From Streptomyces sp. NBC_01233 (GTDB lineage: Bacteria; Actinomycetota; Actinomycetes; Streptomycetales; Streptomycetaceae), in contig NZ_CP108514.1 in NCBI RefSeq assembly GCF_035989305.1, positions 1,054,001 to 1,118,000 on the forward strand: a stretch of DNA of 64,000 nucleotides, written 5' to 3'. The position numbers were made by a program, and so were the translations under genes. The notes under the pieces were generated by a model that was given only the letters and a program-made list of their open reading frames with translations, was not told the DNA's origin and made no database searches. Below are positions 51,092 to 59,665 of this stretch, one piece after another; position 1 is the stretch's first letter, and the number at the start of each line of letters is the position of its first letter.

Positions 51092-52624
51092 ATGTCCCGA
51101 ACCGCGCCGACCGTCCGCCAGGACCACAAGGCCCCGCCCCGGCAGGACGAGGAGGAACGACTGAGGGAACTCGGCTACCAGCCCGTCCTCGCCCGCCGGA
51201 TGGGCGGCTTCGGCAACTTCGCCATCAGCTTCTCGGTCATATCCGTCCTGTCCGGCTGCATGACCCTGTACGGCTTCGGCCTGGGCACCGGCGGTCCGGC
51301 CGTGATGATGTGGGGCTGGGTCGGCGTCGGCCTCTTCGTACTCTGCGTGGGCCTCGCCCTGGCCGAGGTGACCAGCGCCTATCCCACCTCGGGGGCGCTC
51401 TACTACATGGCCGACCGGCTCGGCGGACGCCGCTGGGGCTGGTACACGGGCTGGCTCAACCTGCTCGGCCTGCTCGGCGCCATCGCAGGGATCGACTACG
51501 GCGCCGCCCTGTTCACCGGCGCCTTCCTCAACCTCCAGTTCGGTTTCGTGCCCACCGCGGGCTCGACGTTCCTGATCTTCCTCTGCATCCTGCTGCTGCA
51601 CGCCGTGCTCAACCTCTTCGGCGTCCGCCTCGTCAGCGTGCTCAACTCCATCAGCGTCTGGTGGCACCTCGCCGGCGTGGCCGTGATCGTCGGCGCCCTG
51701 GCCTTCGTCCCCGACCACCACCAGTCGGCCTCGTTCGTCTTCACCGAGTTCGTCAACGACACCGGCTGGGCCAACCCGTTCTACGTGGCCGCGGTCGGCC
51801 TGCTGCTCGCCCAGTACACGTTCTCCGGGTACGACGCCTCCGCGCACCTCTCGGAGGAGACCTCCAACGCCTCCGTCTCCGCCGCCAAGGGCATCGTCCG
51901 GGCCATCTGGGTCTCCTGGATCGCCGGGTTCGCGCTGCTCGCGGGCCTCACCTTCGCCATCCAGGACTACGCGGCCGTCCAGGGCAGCGCCACCGGCGTC
52001 CCGCCCGCCCAGATCTTCCTCGACGCCCTGGGCTCCGGCGGCGCCACCGCCCTGCTCCTCGTGGTCATCGTCGCGCAGCTCTTCTGCGGCAACGCCGAGG
52101 TCGCCGCCGCGAGCCGGATGGTCTTCGCCTTCAGCCGCGACAACGCCCTTCCCGGCTCCGCCCTGTGGCGCAAGGTCAGCAGCCGTACGCAGACCCCGGT
52201 CCCTGCCGTCTGGCTCTCGGTCGTCGTCGCGGGCGTCCTGGCGCTCCCCTCCCTCTACTCCGCCACCGCCTACGGGGCCGTGACCGCCATCAACGTCATC
52301 GGCATCACCCCGGCCTACGCCATCCCGATCTACCTGCGCCTGCGCGCCGGCAACCGCTTCCAGCCCGGCCCGTGGCACCTGGGCCGCTGGAGCAAGCCGA
52401 TCGGCTGGACCGCAGTCGTCTGGGTGGCCGTGGTCACCGTCCTGTTCTGCCTGCCCCAGAAGTCGCCGGTCACCATCGACTCGATGAACTACGCGGTCAT
52501 CGCCCTGGCCGTGGTCCTGGTCCTGGCCAGCGCCTGGTGGTACGCCGCCCGCCGCTCGTACGGAACCCCGTCGGCATACGGCAACGCCCGCGAACAGGCC
52601 GAGATCGCCGAGGGCATCGTCTGA
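51092..52624 (+). CDS. APC-family amino acid/amine permease
   Basis: Predicted 510 aa, ATG 51092 with CCGGAGG upstream inside the palindrome ggaggtacctcc. About 12 hydrophobic segments. APC features: GGFGNFAISFSVISVLSG in TM1, EVTSAYPTSGALYY in TM3, FSGYDASAHLSEETSNAS, and a long hydrophilic C-terminus. The SAYPTSGALYY motif is typical of GABA/choline/amine permeases (HNM/UGA type), so choline, ethanolamine or an amino acid is likely. A hairpin terminator follows. Confidence 0.93.
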   Translation: MSRTAPTVRQDHKAPPRQDEEERLRELGYQPVLARRMGGFGNFAISFSVISVLSGCMTLYGFGLGTGGPAVMMWGWVGVGLFVLCVGLALAEVTSAYPTSGALYYMADRLGGRRWGWYTGWLNLLGLLGAIAGIDYGAALFTGAFLNLQFGFVPTAGSTFLIFLCILLLHAVLNLFGVRLVSVLNSISVWWHLAGVAVIVGALAFVPDHHQSASFVFTEFVNDTGWANPFYVAAVGLLLAQYTFSGYDASAHLSEETSNASVSAAKGIVRAIWVSWIAGFALLAGLTFAIQDYAAVQGSATGVPPAQIFLDALGSGGATALLLVVIVAQLFCGNAEVAAASRMVFAFSRDNALPGSALWRKVSSRTQTPVPAVWLSVVVAGVLALPSLYSATAYGAVTAINVIGITPAYAIPIYLRLRAGNRFQPGPWHLGRWSKPIGWTAVVWVAVVTVLFCLPQKSPVTIDSMNYAVIALAVVLVLASAWWYAARRSYGTPSAYGNAREQAEIAEGIV

Positions 52625-52660
52625 CCCCCTCCCCCGCGTGCCTTGCTCCCGGGAGTGGCC

Positions 52661-52696
52661 AAGGGGCCGTTTCGGATCTCACCGAAACGGCCCCTT
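52661..52696 (+). terminator. Perfect 15-bp stem terminator after the permease
   Basis: Arms aaggggccgtttcgg (52661-52675) and its exact complement (52682-52696) with a 6-base loop, 36 bases after the stop. It probably ends the 50,025-52,624 transcript. Confidence 0.9.
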
Positions 52697-52902
52697 CTCC
52701 GCGACTCTTGCCGTCCGCCCTCGGCACGATGTGGACCCACCGGCCTCCCACTCCACGCGGTGCCCGCCGGCCGCCGTACATCCGCGCCACGGGGTCGCGG
52801 TACGGGTGGCCCTTGAGCACGGGCCGGGCCGGGGGGATGTGCGCCGAGTCGTCCGGAACGCGGCTCCGGGCCGCCATGCGGTCCGAGACTGCGGCGTGCC
52901 GC

Positions 52903-55443
52903 TCACCAGGGCGGAGTGGGCGTGCCGTCGGGCTCCAGCCCGTACGGCCAGAAGCGGTACACGGCCGGCTGGGGGGTGACGGGCCGCAGTCTGGCGGAGT
53001 CCGCGGCGCGCGCGAGGAGCCGTTCGGCGCTTGCGAGATCTCCTGACCGCTCCAGCATGTCGATGAGCTGGTCGAAGGCGAAGGGGTGACCGGCTTCGGA
53101 TGCTTGGCTCAGGAATCGTGCTGCGCTTTCAAGGTCGCCGGCCTTCTCACGGATACCGGCGAGCTGGATGACAGCGCCGGAGTGGCCGGTGTGAGCCACC
53201 TGCGTGATGAGTTGTTCGGCCTCCTCCACGTCTCCCGCCCGCTCGCGGATTTCGGCGACAGCCATGAGAGCGTGAGGATCGCCGCTTCGGACGGCGTCAG
53301 CGAGGAGTTGTTCGGCGCCTTCGACGTCGCCGGCCTTCTCACGGATGCGAGCGAGCTGTACGAAGGCGTAGGCGTCGCCGGATTGGGCGGCTTGGGTGAG
53401 GAGTTGTTCGGCACCCCCGAGATCTCCAGCCCTCTCACGGATCTCAGCGACGGTCGTGAGGGCACTGGTGTGGCCGGTTTGAACAGCCTGGACGAGGAGT
53501 TGTTCCACACCTTCGAGGTCTCCGGCTCTCTCACGGATACGGGCGAGGGCCGTGAGTGTGAGGGAGGGGTGCCCGGACTGGGCGGCCTGTGTGAGGAGTC
53601 GTTCGGCGCCTTGGAAGTCACCGGCTCTCTCACGGATACGGGCGAGGGAGGTGAACGCACCGGGGTGCCCGGTCCGGGCGGCCTGTGTGAGGAGTTGTTC
53701 GGCACCGTCGAGATCTCCAGCCTTCTCACGCCGGCGGCCGAGGACGGTGAGGGCGACCATGGTGGCGGTGCCCGGTTCCCCGGTGTCTGCCACCTGGGTG
53801 AGGAGTCGTTCGGAACCTTCCAGGTCGCCGGCTCTTTCCAACATGAAGGCCAGCTCGATGAGGGAATAGCCGTCGCCGGTTTCGGCTGCCTGTGCGGCCA
53901 GTTGCTCGGCGCCCTCGCGGTCTCCGATCTCGTCCCGGATGAGTGCGAGCTGTGTGCGGGCGAAGGGAGTGCTGGCGCGCTGGTACAGATGGTGGGCCCA
54001 CCGGAGACGAAGCCTGTCGCGGGCGGCGGCCGCGAGACGCTCGAGGTCGTCAGGGCCGGCGAGGTGATCGTGTGCTGCGTGCCAGAAGGAGGCGGGCGGA
54101 CACAGCGGACGGCGTTCGTCGCGGCCATGCTGCTCGAGGTAGTCCGCGAGCCGGTAGACGACGCCCGGTGCTGGTGCGTCGGCCAGCGCGGTGGGACTGC
54201 CGGGGGCTCGGCTCGTACGGCGTGGCTGGGTGCGGCGCAGGGGCGCGAGCCGGCCGTGGACAGGTTGGGCGAGTTCGGCGAGGGCTCGTTCGGCCCAGTC
54301 GGGGGTGAGGGTGTCGTACTCGTGGTCGGTGAGGTAGTCGGTGGCGGCATCGGCGAGGAAGGCGAGCGCCAAGTGAAGGCCGGCGCCGAGGCGTCGTGCG
54401 TCCATGGCCGCGTGCAGGAGGGCACGGGCGGGCGGCGTGGCAGTGCGGTAGCGGCGCAGTAACTCGGGCGCCCCGGCGAGATCCTGGGTGAGACGCCCAT
54501 CGGCGGCACGGGTCAGGGCAGCGGCCAGGACCGCGTCTCCGCCCTCCGCCAGCACGCGGGCGGCTTCCAGCGCGGCCTGGTCGAAGGACTCCGGCACCGG
54601 AATGGTCCGCCCGGCCAGCAGCTCACGCACCTGGGCGTGCGCATCGGGTTGCCCAGGCTGCGGGAGCGCGCTGTAGGTGCGCTCGTAGTCGGGCCAGAGA
54701 GTGCCCAGTACCAGGACCGGACCGCGAGTGGGGGCGGTGAGCAGCGTCCGCAGGGCTGCGGCGATGGTCTCGCCGTGGCGGAGGTCGCCGACGTAGTGCT
54801 GCGCCTCGTTCAGCCAGACCACCGTGTGGGGCCCGACCCGCTCGAGATCGCCGAGGGCTGCCTCGGCCCGGGTGGGGTCGAAGGGGTGCCACAGCCGCCA
54901 ACCTTGTTCGGCGAGCGGCTGGATGGCTTCCCAACACGCCCGGGTCTTGCCCGTGGAGGAGGAGCCGACCAGAACAACCAGCCTGCTGTGGCCGTCACCG
55001 GCGTCGCGCACGGCATCGGTGAGGACGTCGTCGTGGGCGCGTGGCACGTAGCCGGGCAGTACCGGCTCCGATGGTCCACGGGGATCGTCTCGGCGGGTGA
55101 TCAGTCCGGCGGAGTGGACCTCCAGGTCGTACGGGTTGCATTCGCTGATGGGCCGACCCGGCCGCCGATCCGCCGGGGTGGTGGATGTGGTCTCTCCGGC
55201 AGCGGTCCGCCGCAGGTCCAGGAGCTCGTGCTCCGGCAAGCGCAGCACGCGGGCCAGAGCCGCCACCGTCCTCGCCGAGGGAATGTCCGCGTCGGGCTGA
55301 AGCGCCTCATGCACGGTCGTACGGCCCAGCCTCGCCTGTGCGGCGAGCTGCGTCACCGTCAACCCGCGACGGGCCAGGCCGTCTGCCAGCCCCGTACGCA
55401 GCTCAGCGAGCGCCGCCCCGCGCGCCGTCTCCTCGTCGTGCAC
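52903..55443 (-). CDS. XRE-HTH / P-loop NTPase / TPR-repeat regulator
   Basis: Predicted 846 aa. GTG 55443 is chosen as AGGGGAGAG lies directly upstream. N-terminal XRE-type HTH (LTVTQLAAQARLGRTTVHEAL), then a P-loop VLVGSSSTGKTRACWEA near residue 160 with an Asn in place of the usual acidic base in VVWLNEAQHY. The C-terminal third has about nine degenerate 36-residue TPR-like repeats with the consensus IRERAGDLEGAEQLLTQAA. STAND-type ATPase sensors have this layout. The trigger and targets are unknown. Confidence 0.85.
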   Translation of the reverse strand: MHDEETARGAALAELRTGLADGLARRGLTVTQLAAQARLGRTTVHEALQPDADIPSARTVAALARVLRLPEHELLDLRRTAAGETTSTTPADRRPGRPISECNPYDLEVHSAGLITRRDDPRGPSEPVLPGYVPRAHDDVLTDAVRDAGDGHSRLVVLVGSSSTGKTRACWEAIQPLAEQGWRLWHPFDPTRAEAALGDLERVGPHTVVWLNEAQHYVGDLRHGETIAAALRTLLTAPTRGPVLVLGTLWPDYERTYSALPQPGQPDAHAQVRELLAGRTIPVPESFDQAALEAARVLAEGGDAVLAAALTRAADGRLTQDLAGAPELLRRYRTATPPARALLHAAMDARRLGAGLHLALAFLADAATDYLTDHEYDTLTPDWAERALAELAQPVHGRLAPLRRTQPRRTSRAPGSPTALADAPAPGVVYRLADYLEQHGRDERRPLCPPASFWHAAHDHLAGPDDLERLAAAARDRLRLRWAHHLYQRASTPFARTQLALIRDEIGDREGAEQLAAQAAETGDGYSLIELAFMLERAGDLEGSERLLTQVADTGEPGTATMVALTVLGRRREKAGDLDGAEQLLTQAARTGHPGAFTSLARIRERAGDFQGAERLLTQAAQSGHPSLTLTALARIRERAGDLEGVEQLLVQAVQTGHTSALTTVAEIRERAGDLGGAEQLLTQAAQSGDAYAFVQLARIREKAGDVEGAEQLLADAVRSGDPHALMAVAEIRERAGDVEEAEQLITQVAHTGHSGAVIQLAGIREKAGDLESAARFLSQASEAGHPFAFDQLIDMLERSGDLASAERLLARAADSARLRPVTPQPAVYRFWPYGLEPDGTPTPPW
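53120..53860 (-). repeat. Tandem ~105-bp coding repeats (TPR array)
   Basis: Seven or so successive ~105-108-bp units encode the TPR-like motif of the regulator; neighbouring units share long identical DNA runs (for example around ctctcacggatacgggcgag). Such arrays expand and contract by recombination. Confidence 0.75.
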
Positions 55444-55562
55444 ATCTCTCCCCTGGACTTGATGTGTTCGCTGCTGTTCATCTTCGTCCGGCGAACCCCG
55501 GCGCACATGCCTTCCACCACTCTCGACACCGTCAACGACCCAACGTCACAAGGGAGCTTGTC

Positions 55563-55763
55563 GTGCCCGATCTTGCCGTTGTCCTCCTCACCACGGCGCT
55601 TGTCGTCATGGTCGCGCTGCTGGTCGCCGCCGCAGCGGGCAAGCTCGCCCGCCTGGACGGCGCCACCTACCCCGCCTCCGCGATCCGGGCTGCAACTGCC
55701 TTCGCCACGGTTCTCACCCTCGCCGCGGCCCTCACCGCAGCCTTCGCCGCACTACGGCCCTAA
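55563..55763 (+). CDS. Small membrane protein of unknown function
   Basis: Predicted 66 aa, GTG 55563 preceded by AAGGGAG. Two hydrophobic stretches (LAVVLLTTALVVMVALLVAAAA and the Ala-rich C-terminal FATVLTLAAALTAAFAAL) flank GKLARLDGATYPASAIR. Such two-helix proteins recur in streptomycetes beside HTH regulators, as here; the divergent regulator starts 119 bases away. No function is assigned. Confidence 0.72.
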   Translation: MPDLAVVLLTTALVVMVALLVAAAAGKLARLDGATYPASAIRAATAFATVLTLAAALTAAFAALRP

Positions 55764-55790
55764 GGCCCTTCCACGGCAGGAGGGGGACCT

Positions 55791-55814
55791 ACGACGCCTC
55801 GCGCGAGGCGTCGT
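55791..55814. terminator. 24-bp perfect palindrome
   Basis: Arms acgacgcctcgc and gcgaggcgtcgt abut without a loop, 27 bases after the small membrane gene. Probably a terminator; a protein-binding or recombination site is possible since an ABC relic begins ~50 bases on. Confidence 0.6.
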
Positions 55815-55865
55815 CCGACTTCTCTGCGAACCGTCCTGCCGGGTGGGTGGCCGAATCCACCGCCA

Positions 55866-56305
55866 GCGCGTCTCGGCCGCCCCGACGCCGACGAGGCCGA
55901 GGTGCGGGCGGCAGCGACGGCGGCGCGGTTGGACGAGGTGATCGAGCGACTGCCCGACGGATGGTCGACGCCTGTCGGCGAGGGCGGCGCAAGGCTGTCG
56001 GGTGGTGAACGCCGGCGCGTCTCGATCGCGCGGGCGCTGCTGAAGAACGCGCCCATCGTGCTCCTGGACGAGGTGAGCTCCGCACTGGACCCGGTGAACG
56101 AGGCAGCCGTCCATGAGGGCATCGAACGCCTGATGGCCGGCCGGACGGTGGTGATGGTCGCGCATCGGGTGCGGACCGTCCGACGCGCCGATCGCGTCGC
56201 CTTCCTGGACGGCGGCCGGATCGTGGAGGAAGGCAGCCACGACGCACTGCTGCGCCTCGGCGGCCGCTACGCCGATTTCTGGAACATCTCCCTGCCACCC
56301 GGCGG
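55866..56305 (+). pseudogene. ABC exporter ATPase-domain fragment
   Basis: In-frame homology starts at RLGRPDADEAEV and runs through ARLDEVIERLPDG, the signature LSGGERRRVS, Walker B IVLLDEVSSALD, the H-loop VMVAHRV and the end GRYADFWNIS. Walker A, the Q-loop and the whole membrane domain are missing, and no start codon or ribosome site exists. The open frame continues to 56,942 only as a shadow of the next gene. This is the kind of domain lost from the ABC gene at 40,763. Confidence 0.85.
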
Positions 56306-56348
56306 CGACTGCATGAGTCGGCGATGCACGGGCGCTCCCAGGCACGAC

Positions 56349-58100
56349 TCACCCTCGCAAGCGGCGCAGGCGTTCCGACCACCGGTGCCAGACGACCGCC
56401 CCCGGATGTTCCGCCGTCACGCGGGCTACCTCCTTGGCCGCGCCCGCCACGCCGTTGTCCTCGGCCCAGCGGTACCAGTCGATGGCGTTCCCGTACGCGC
56501 CGCACTTCTCGTGGGCCCGGGCGCCCTCCAGGATGGCCGCGGTGTCCCCGGCCTTGCCGGCCTCCAGCAGCCAGGACAGGGCAGCCTGGACGTGCTCGTC
56601 GCTACCCGCCTTCAGTTGGGCCCGGGCGATCTGCCGCATGGCCCGGGTGTTGCCTGCCTCTGCGGCCCGCTGCCGCCATGCGAACGAGTTGGCCGTGTCC
56701 AGTCCCACCAGGGCCAGCATGGTCTCGACGTCGCTGCCCTCGGCGAGGTCGCGGTACCGTACCACCTGCCTGACGTGCTGTTTGCGCTCGACCGAGCTGT
56801 TGCTCCGGTCGCGCAACGCGAGGTACAGCCGGACGATGTCCCTCTTGGCGGTGCGGTCACCGAGTTGTTCGGCCCGAAGAAGGCACTGCAGGGCAGCCTC
56901 CGGCCGGTCGCTCCGCTCGTGCTTCACGGCCGCGGCCCGTAGCGAGGCGGGGTCCGGCTGCGCCCCCTCGTTCGGCGCGGGAGGCTTGGGCGGCGTCCGC
57001 CCTGCGGCGCTCTTCGAGGCGGGCTCGGCTGCGGTCTTCTTAGGTGCGGGCTTGGCCGGCGCGGGCTTGGCCGGCGCGGGCTTGGCCGGCGCGGGCTTGG
57101 CCGGCGCGGGCTCCGCTGCGGCCTTCTTCGGCTTGGGCTTGGCCGGCGCAGGCTTCGCCGTGGTGGAACCGGCCGGCCCGGTGCCGGCCAGCGCCGAGCG
57201 GAGGCGTTCCGCTTCGAGGGTGGCCTTGGGGTGCCCCTTCTCAGCGGCGCGTTGGTACCACTTCAGCGCTTCGGGTGCCCGTGCCGTCTGCTCCAGGATC
57301 TCCGCCGCGTCGATCATGGCGGCCTGGTGGCCCTTGGCGGCGGCCACGCGGAAGTGGGCCAGCGCGTCCGGAAGGTTGCCCTGCTGCTTCAGCGAACGCC
57401 CCACGCAGTGCATGGCGTCGGTGTTGCCCGCGGCTGCGGCCTTGCGGTACCAGTCGAGGGACTCGGCCTGCTTCTTGGGGTCCAGGGCCAGCAGCTGGGC
57501 GGAAATCACCATGGCGTGAACATGGCCGGCCTTGGCGGCGTGCCGGTACCAGGTGAGGGCTTCCTGCACGCGCTTCGCCCCCAGGTGCCAACTCGCCAGC
57601 GCCAGCATTGACTTCACCTGGCCATCGCGGGCGGCTGCCGCATGGTCGCGCATCAGCGCCGCCTCCGCGTCCTTCGCGGCATCCGCGGCCTTCGCATCGG
57701 AGGCCGCGGCGCGGGCCAGCGCGGCGCGGACGCGGGCCACCCCTTCGGGAGCCTTCTCATGGTTGCGCCCAGCAGCCCTCTCGTACCACGCGAGGGCCTC
57801 CGCCAGCCCGCCCGGCTCCTGCTCCAGCAGGCCGCCCAGCCGCATCGCCGAGTGGAGGTCCCCACCCTCGGCCGCCCTCCGGTAGAGGGTTGCGGCCTGG
57901 TCCCGCAGTTCTGGGAAGTGCTGCTCGATCAGTTGAGCCGCCTCCCTGGCTCCGGTCGCGTTGCCGGCCTCGGCCGCTCGCCGGAACCAGGACAGCGCTT
58001 GCCGCCAGTCGCGGGCAGAGCGGCAGGCGGAGGCCACTTGACGCATGGCCTCTGAGTTCCCGGCCTCGGCGGCGGCCCGGTACCGGGCCGCCGGGCTCAC
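56349..58100 (-). CDS. Sel1/TPR-repeat protein (probably the detached C-terminal part of a kinase)
   Basis: Predicted 583 aa from GTG 58100. Repeated SLR motifs (for example WFRRAAEAGNATGARE, WYRHAAKAGHVHAMV, WYRKAAAAGNTDAMHC, WYQRAAEKGHPKATLE) flank an Ala/Pro/Lys-rich linker (KPAPAKPAP). The protein begins in the middle of a repeat with no ribosome site. It directly continues the kinase gene in a different frame, so a frameshift separating one kinase-Sel1 protein into two is likely. Sel1 repeats bind protein partners. Confidence 0.8.
   Translation of the reverse strand: MSPAARYRAAAEAGNSEAMRQVASACRSARDWRQALSWFRRAAEAGNATGAREAAQLIEQHFPELRDQAATLYRRAAEGGDLHSAMRLGGLLEQEPGGLAEALAWYERAAGRNHEKAPEGVARVRAALARAAASDAKAADAAKDAEAALMRDHAAAARDGQVKSMLALASWHLGAKRVQEALTWYRHAAKAGHVHAMVISAQLLALDPKKQAESLDWYRKAAAAGNTDAMHCVGRSLKQQGNLPDALAHFRVAAAKGHQAAMIDAAEILEQTARAPEALKWYQRAAEKGHPKATLEAERLRSALAGTGPAGSTTAKPAPAKPKPKKAAAEPAPAKPAPAKPAPAKPAPAKPAPKKTAAEPASKSAAGRTPPKPPAPNEGAQPDPASLRAAAVKHERSDRPEAALQCLLRAEQLGDRTAKRDIVRLYLALRDRSNSSVERKQHVRQVVRYRDLAEGSDVETMLALVGLDTANSFAWRQRAAEAGNTRAMRQIARAQLKAGSDEHVQAALSWLLEAGKAGDTAAILEGARAHEKCGAYGNAIDWYRWAEDNGVAGAAKEVARVTAEHPGAVVWHRWSERLRRLRG
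57046..57105 (-). repeat. 15-bp tandem repeat x4 (Ala/Pro/Lys linker)
   Basis: Four copies of gcgggcttggccggc encode PAPAK repeats in the linker of the Sel1 protein. Slippage-prone. Confidence 0.85.
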
Positions 58101-59286
58101 CCGCGTACGCCTTGCCGGCCGCGGCCTTCCGGGCGGGTGCCACCGGCGGATTCACCGGCGGCGCCGCCTTGGGCGCGGCCGGTGGGGAGACCTGTCGCGC
58201 GGTCGGGCCGGCGCCGGTCGGGGGGCGGGTGGTCGCCTCGTGGAACGACGCCCTGGGCGGCGCGGGTGGGAAATCGCGCTCACGGACCGCGCGGACGGCT
58301 GACGAGGTGGGGGTGGCGGCAAGGGGGCGTCCGGGGCCGGGGAGGACCGGCGGTTCGTGCTGGAGGCGTGGGTAGCGCATCGGTGCCGCAAGGTCCACGG
58401 CGAGGTCCGACAGCCCGGCGAGCGCACTGCGCAGCCCCGGCGGCAGCCACTCGTGCTCCTTCGGTGACACGCTCGACGGCAGCAGCCCGGCGAGCTCCAC
58501 CGGCGTCGGCCTGTCCTGCGGCCCCGGTTCCAGGCAGGGGAGGACGATCTCCTCCACGGCGGACGGCAGCCCGCCCAGCCGGCGGTGCCCGTGCAGGATG
58601 TTCGCCTGGATCTGGGCTTCGGAGCCGGGCCCGAACGGGTGCCGGTTCAGCGCCGCGTAGGCCAGCACCACACCGAGGGCGAAGACGTCGCTGGCCGGCC
58701 CCACCCGCTCGTCCCGGAGCTGTTCGGGCGAGGAGAAGGTGACGGTGCGCGGGGCCGCCCCGGAGCCGGTCAGCGTGGCGCCGCCGGCCGGGGAGAGGTT
58801 CCGGGCGATCCCGAAGTCGATGACGTATGGTCCGTCTCCGGCCAGCAGGATGTTCGCGAGCTTGAGGTCGCGGTGCACCAGGTCCGCGGCGTGGATGCTC
58901 CGCAGGGCGTCGGCCAGACCTGCCGCCAGGACCCGCCACGTCCGCTGGGGCAGCGGGGCCCCGCAGTGGTCGAGCGCCTCCGCCAGGTCGACCCCGCGGA
59001 TGTAGCGGGCGGCGAGCCAGGGTTCGGCGGCATGCGTGTCGGCGTCCACCACCTGGGCGGTGTACGTGCTGTCGACCGCGCGGGCCGCCTCGACCTCGCG
59101 GGCGAAGCGGCGGCGGAAGCGCTCCGGGTTCCCCGCAAGGTGCTCTGGCCTGATCGTCTTGAGCGCCACCCCGCGACCGAACTCGCTGCGGGCGAAGTAG
59201 ACGTTCCCCCAGCCGCCCCGGCCCAACAGGGCGAACAGCCGGTACGGACCGATCGTCTCGGGATCGTCCTCCCGCAGTGGCTCCAA
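57757..59286 (-). CDS. Ser/Thr protein kinase (frame lost near 58,100)
   Basis: The open frame is 509 aa from TTG 59286, with GGGGGAG 5 bases upstream. Hanks-type kinase: glycine loop LLGRGGWGNVYFA, Lys in VALKTI, catalytic loop HRDLKLANIL, DFGIAR, SSPEQLRDERVGPASDVFALG. The kinase ends near residue 275, followed by a Pro/Ala-rich linker to about residue 395. No transmembrane segment is seen. From about 58,100 on, the protein frame is out of phase with the Sel1 repeats that the other frame encodes, so residues after ~395 are probably nonsense. Kinase-Sel1 fusions are common in actinomycetes. Confidence 0.82.
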   Translation of the reverse strand: MEPLREDDPETIGPYRLFALLGRGGWGNVYFARSEFGRGVALKTIRPEHLAGNPERFRRRFAREVEAARAVDSTYTAQVVDADTHAAEPWLAARYIRGVDLAEALDHCGAPLPQRTWRVLAAGLADALRSIHAADLVHRDLKLANILLAGDGPYVIDFGIARNLSPAGGATLTGSGAAPRTVTFSSPEQLRDERVGPASDVFALGVVLAYAALNRHPFGPGSEAQIQANILHGHRRLGGLPSAVEEIVLPCLEPGPQDRPTPVELAGLLPSSVSPKEHEWLPPGLRSALAGLSDLAVDLAAPMRYPRLQHEPPVLPGPGRPLAATPTSSAVRAVRERDFPPAPPRASFHEATTRPPTGAGPTARQVSPPAAPKAAPPVNPPVAPARKAAAGKAYAGEPGGPVPGRRRGRELRGHASSGLRLPLCPRLAASAVLVPASGRGRQRDRSQGGGSTDRAALPRTAGPGRNPLPEGGRGWGPPLGDAAGRPAGAGAGRAGGGPRVVREGCWAQP

Positions 59287-59665
59287 CTCGACTCCCCCAC
59301 CGATCCACCGGCCGTCAGGGCACCTTGCGGGCGCGCACCGAAATCGACCCGCTGGTCCCGTAGGGCCGTTCGAACTCTCGTACCGTCATGCCGGCCGCGC
59401 CGGCGCCACCCGTCCCGAAGCAACGTCCGCCCGCCGCCGGAGGGCTCCGTGCCGAGCTCAGTCCGTGCTGGTCAGCTCGTCGTTGCCCCGCGCGTGGAGC
59501 GGACCAGGACCGGTATGCGGGGACCGGCGCCACCCCACCGGCCCGCCCCGCTCGCCCCTTGGCGTGGGCTCGACGACTTGGAGTATCGGATCCGATACTC
59601 TGCGTGACGATCACGTTCGTGCCCCATTCACCTGCGGGTCGTGCGACCCGCCGGGAGGTGCCGTC

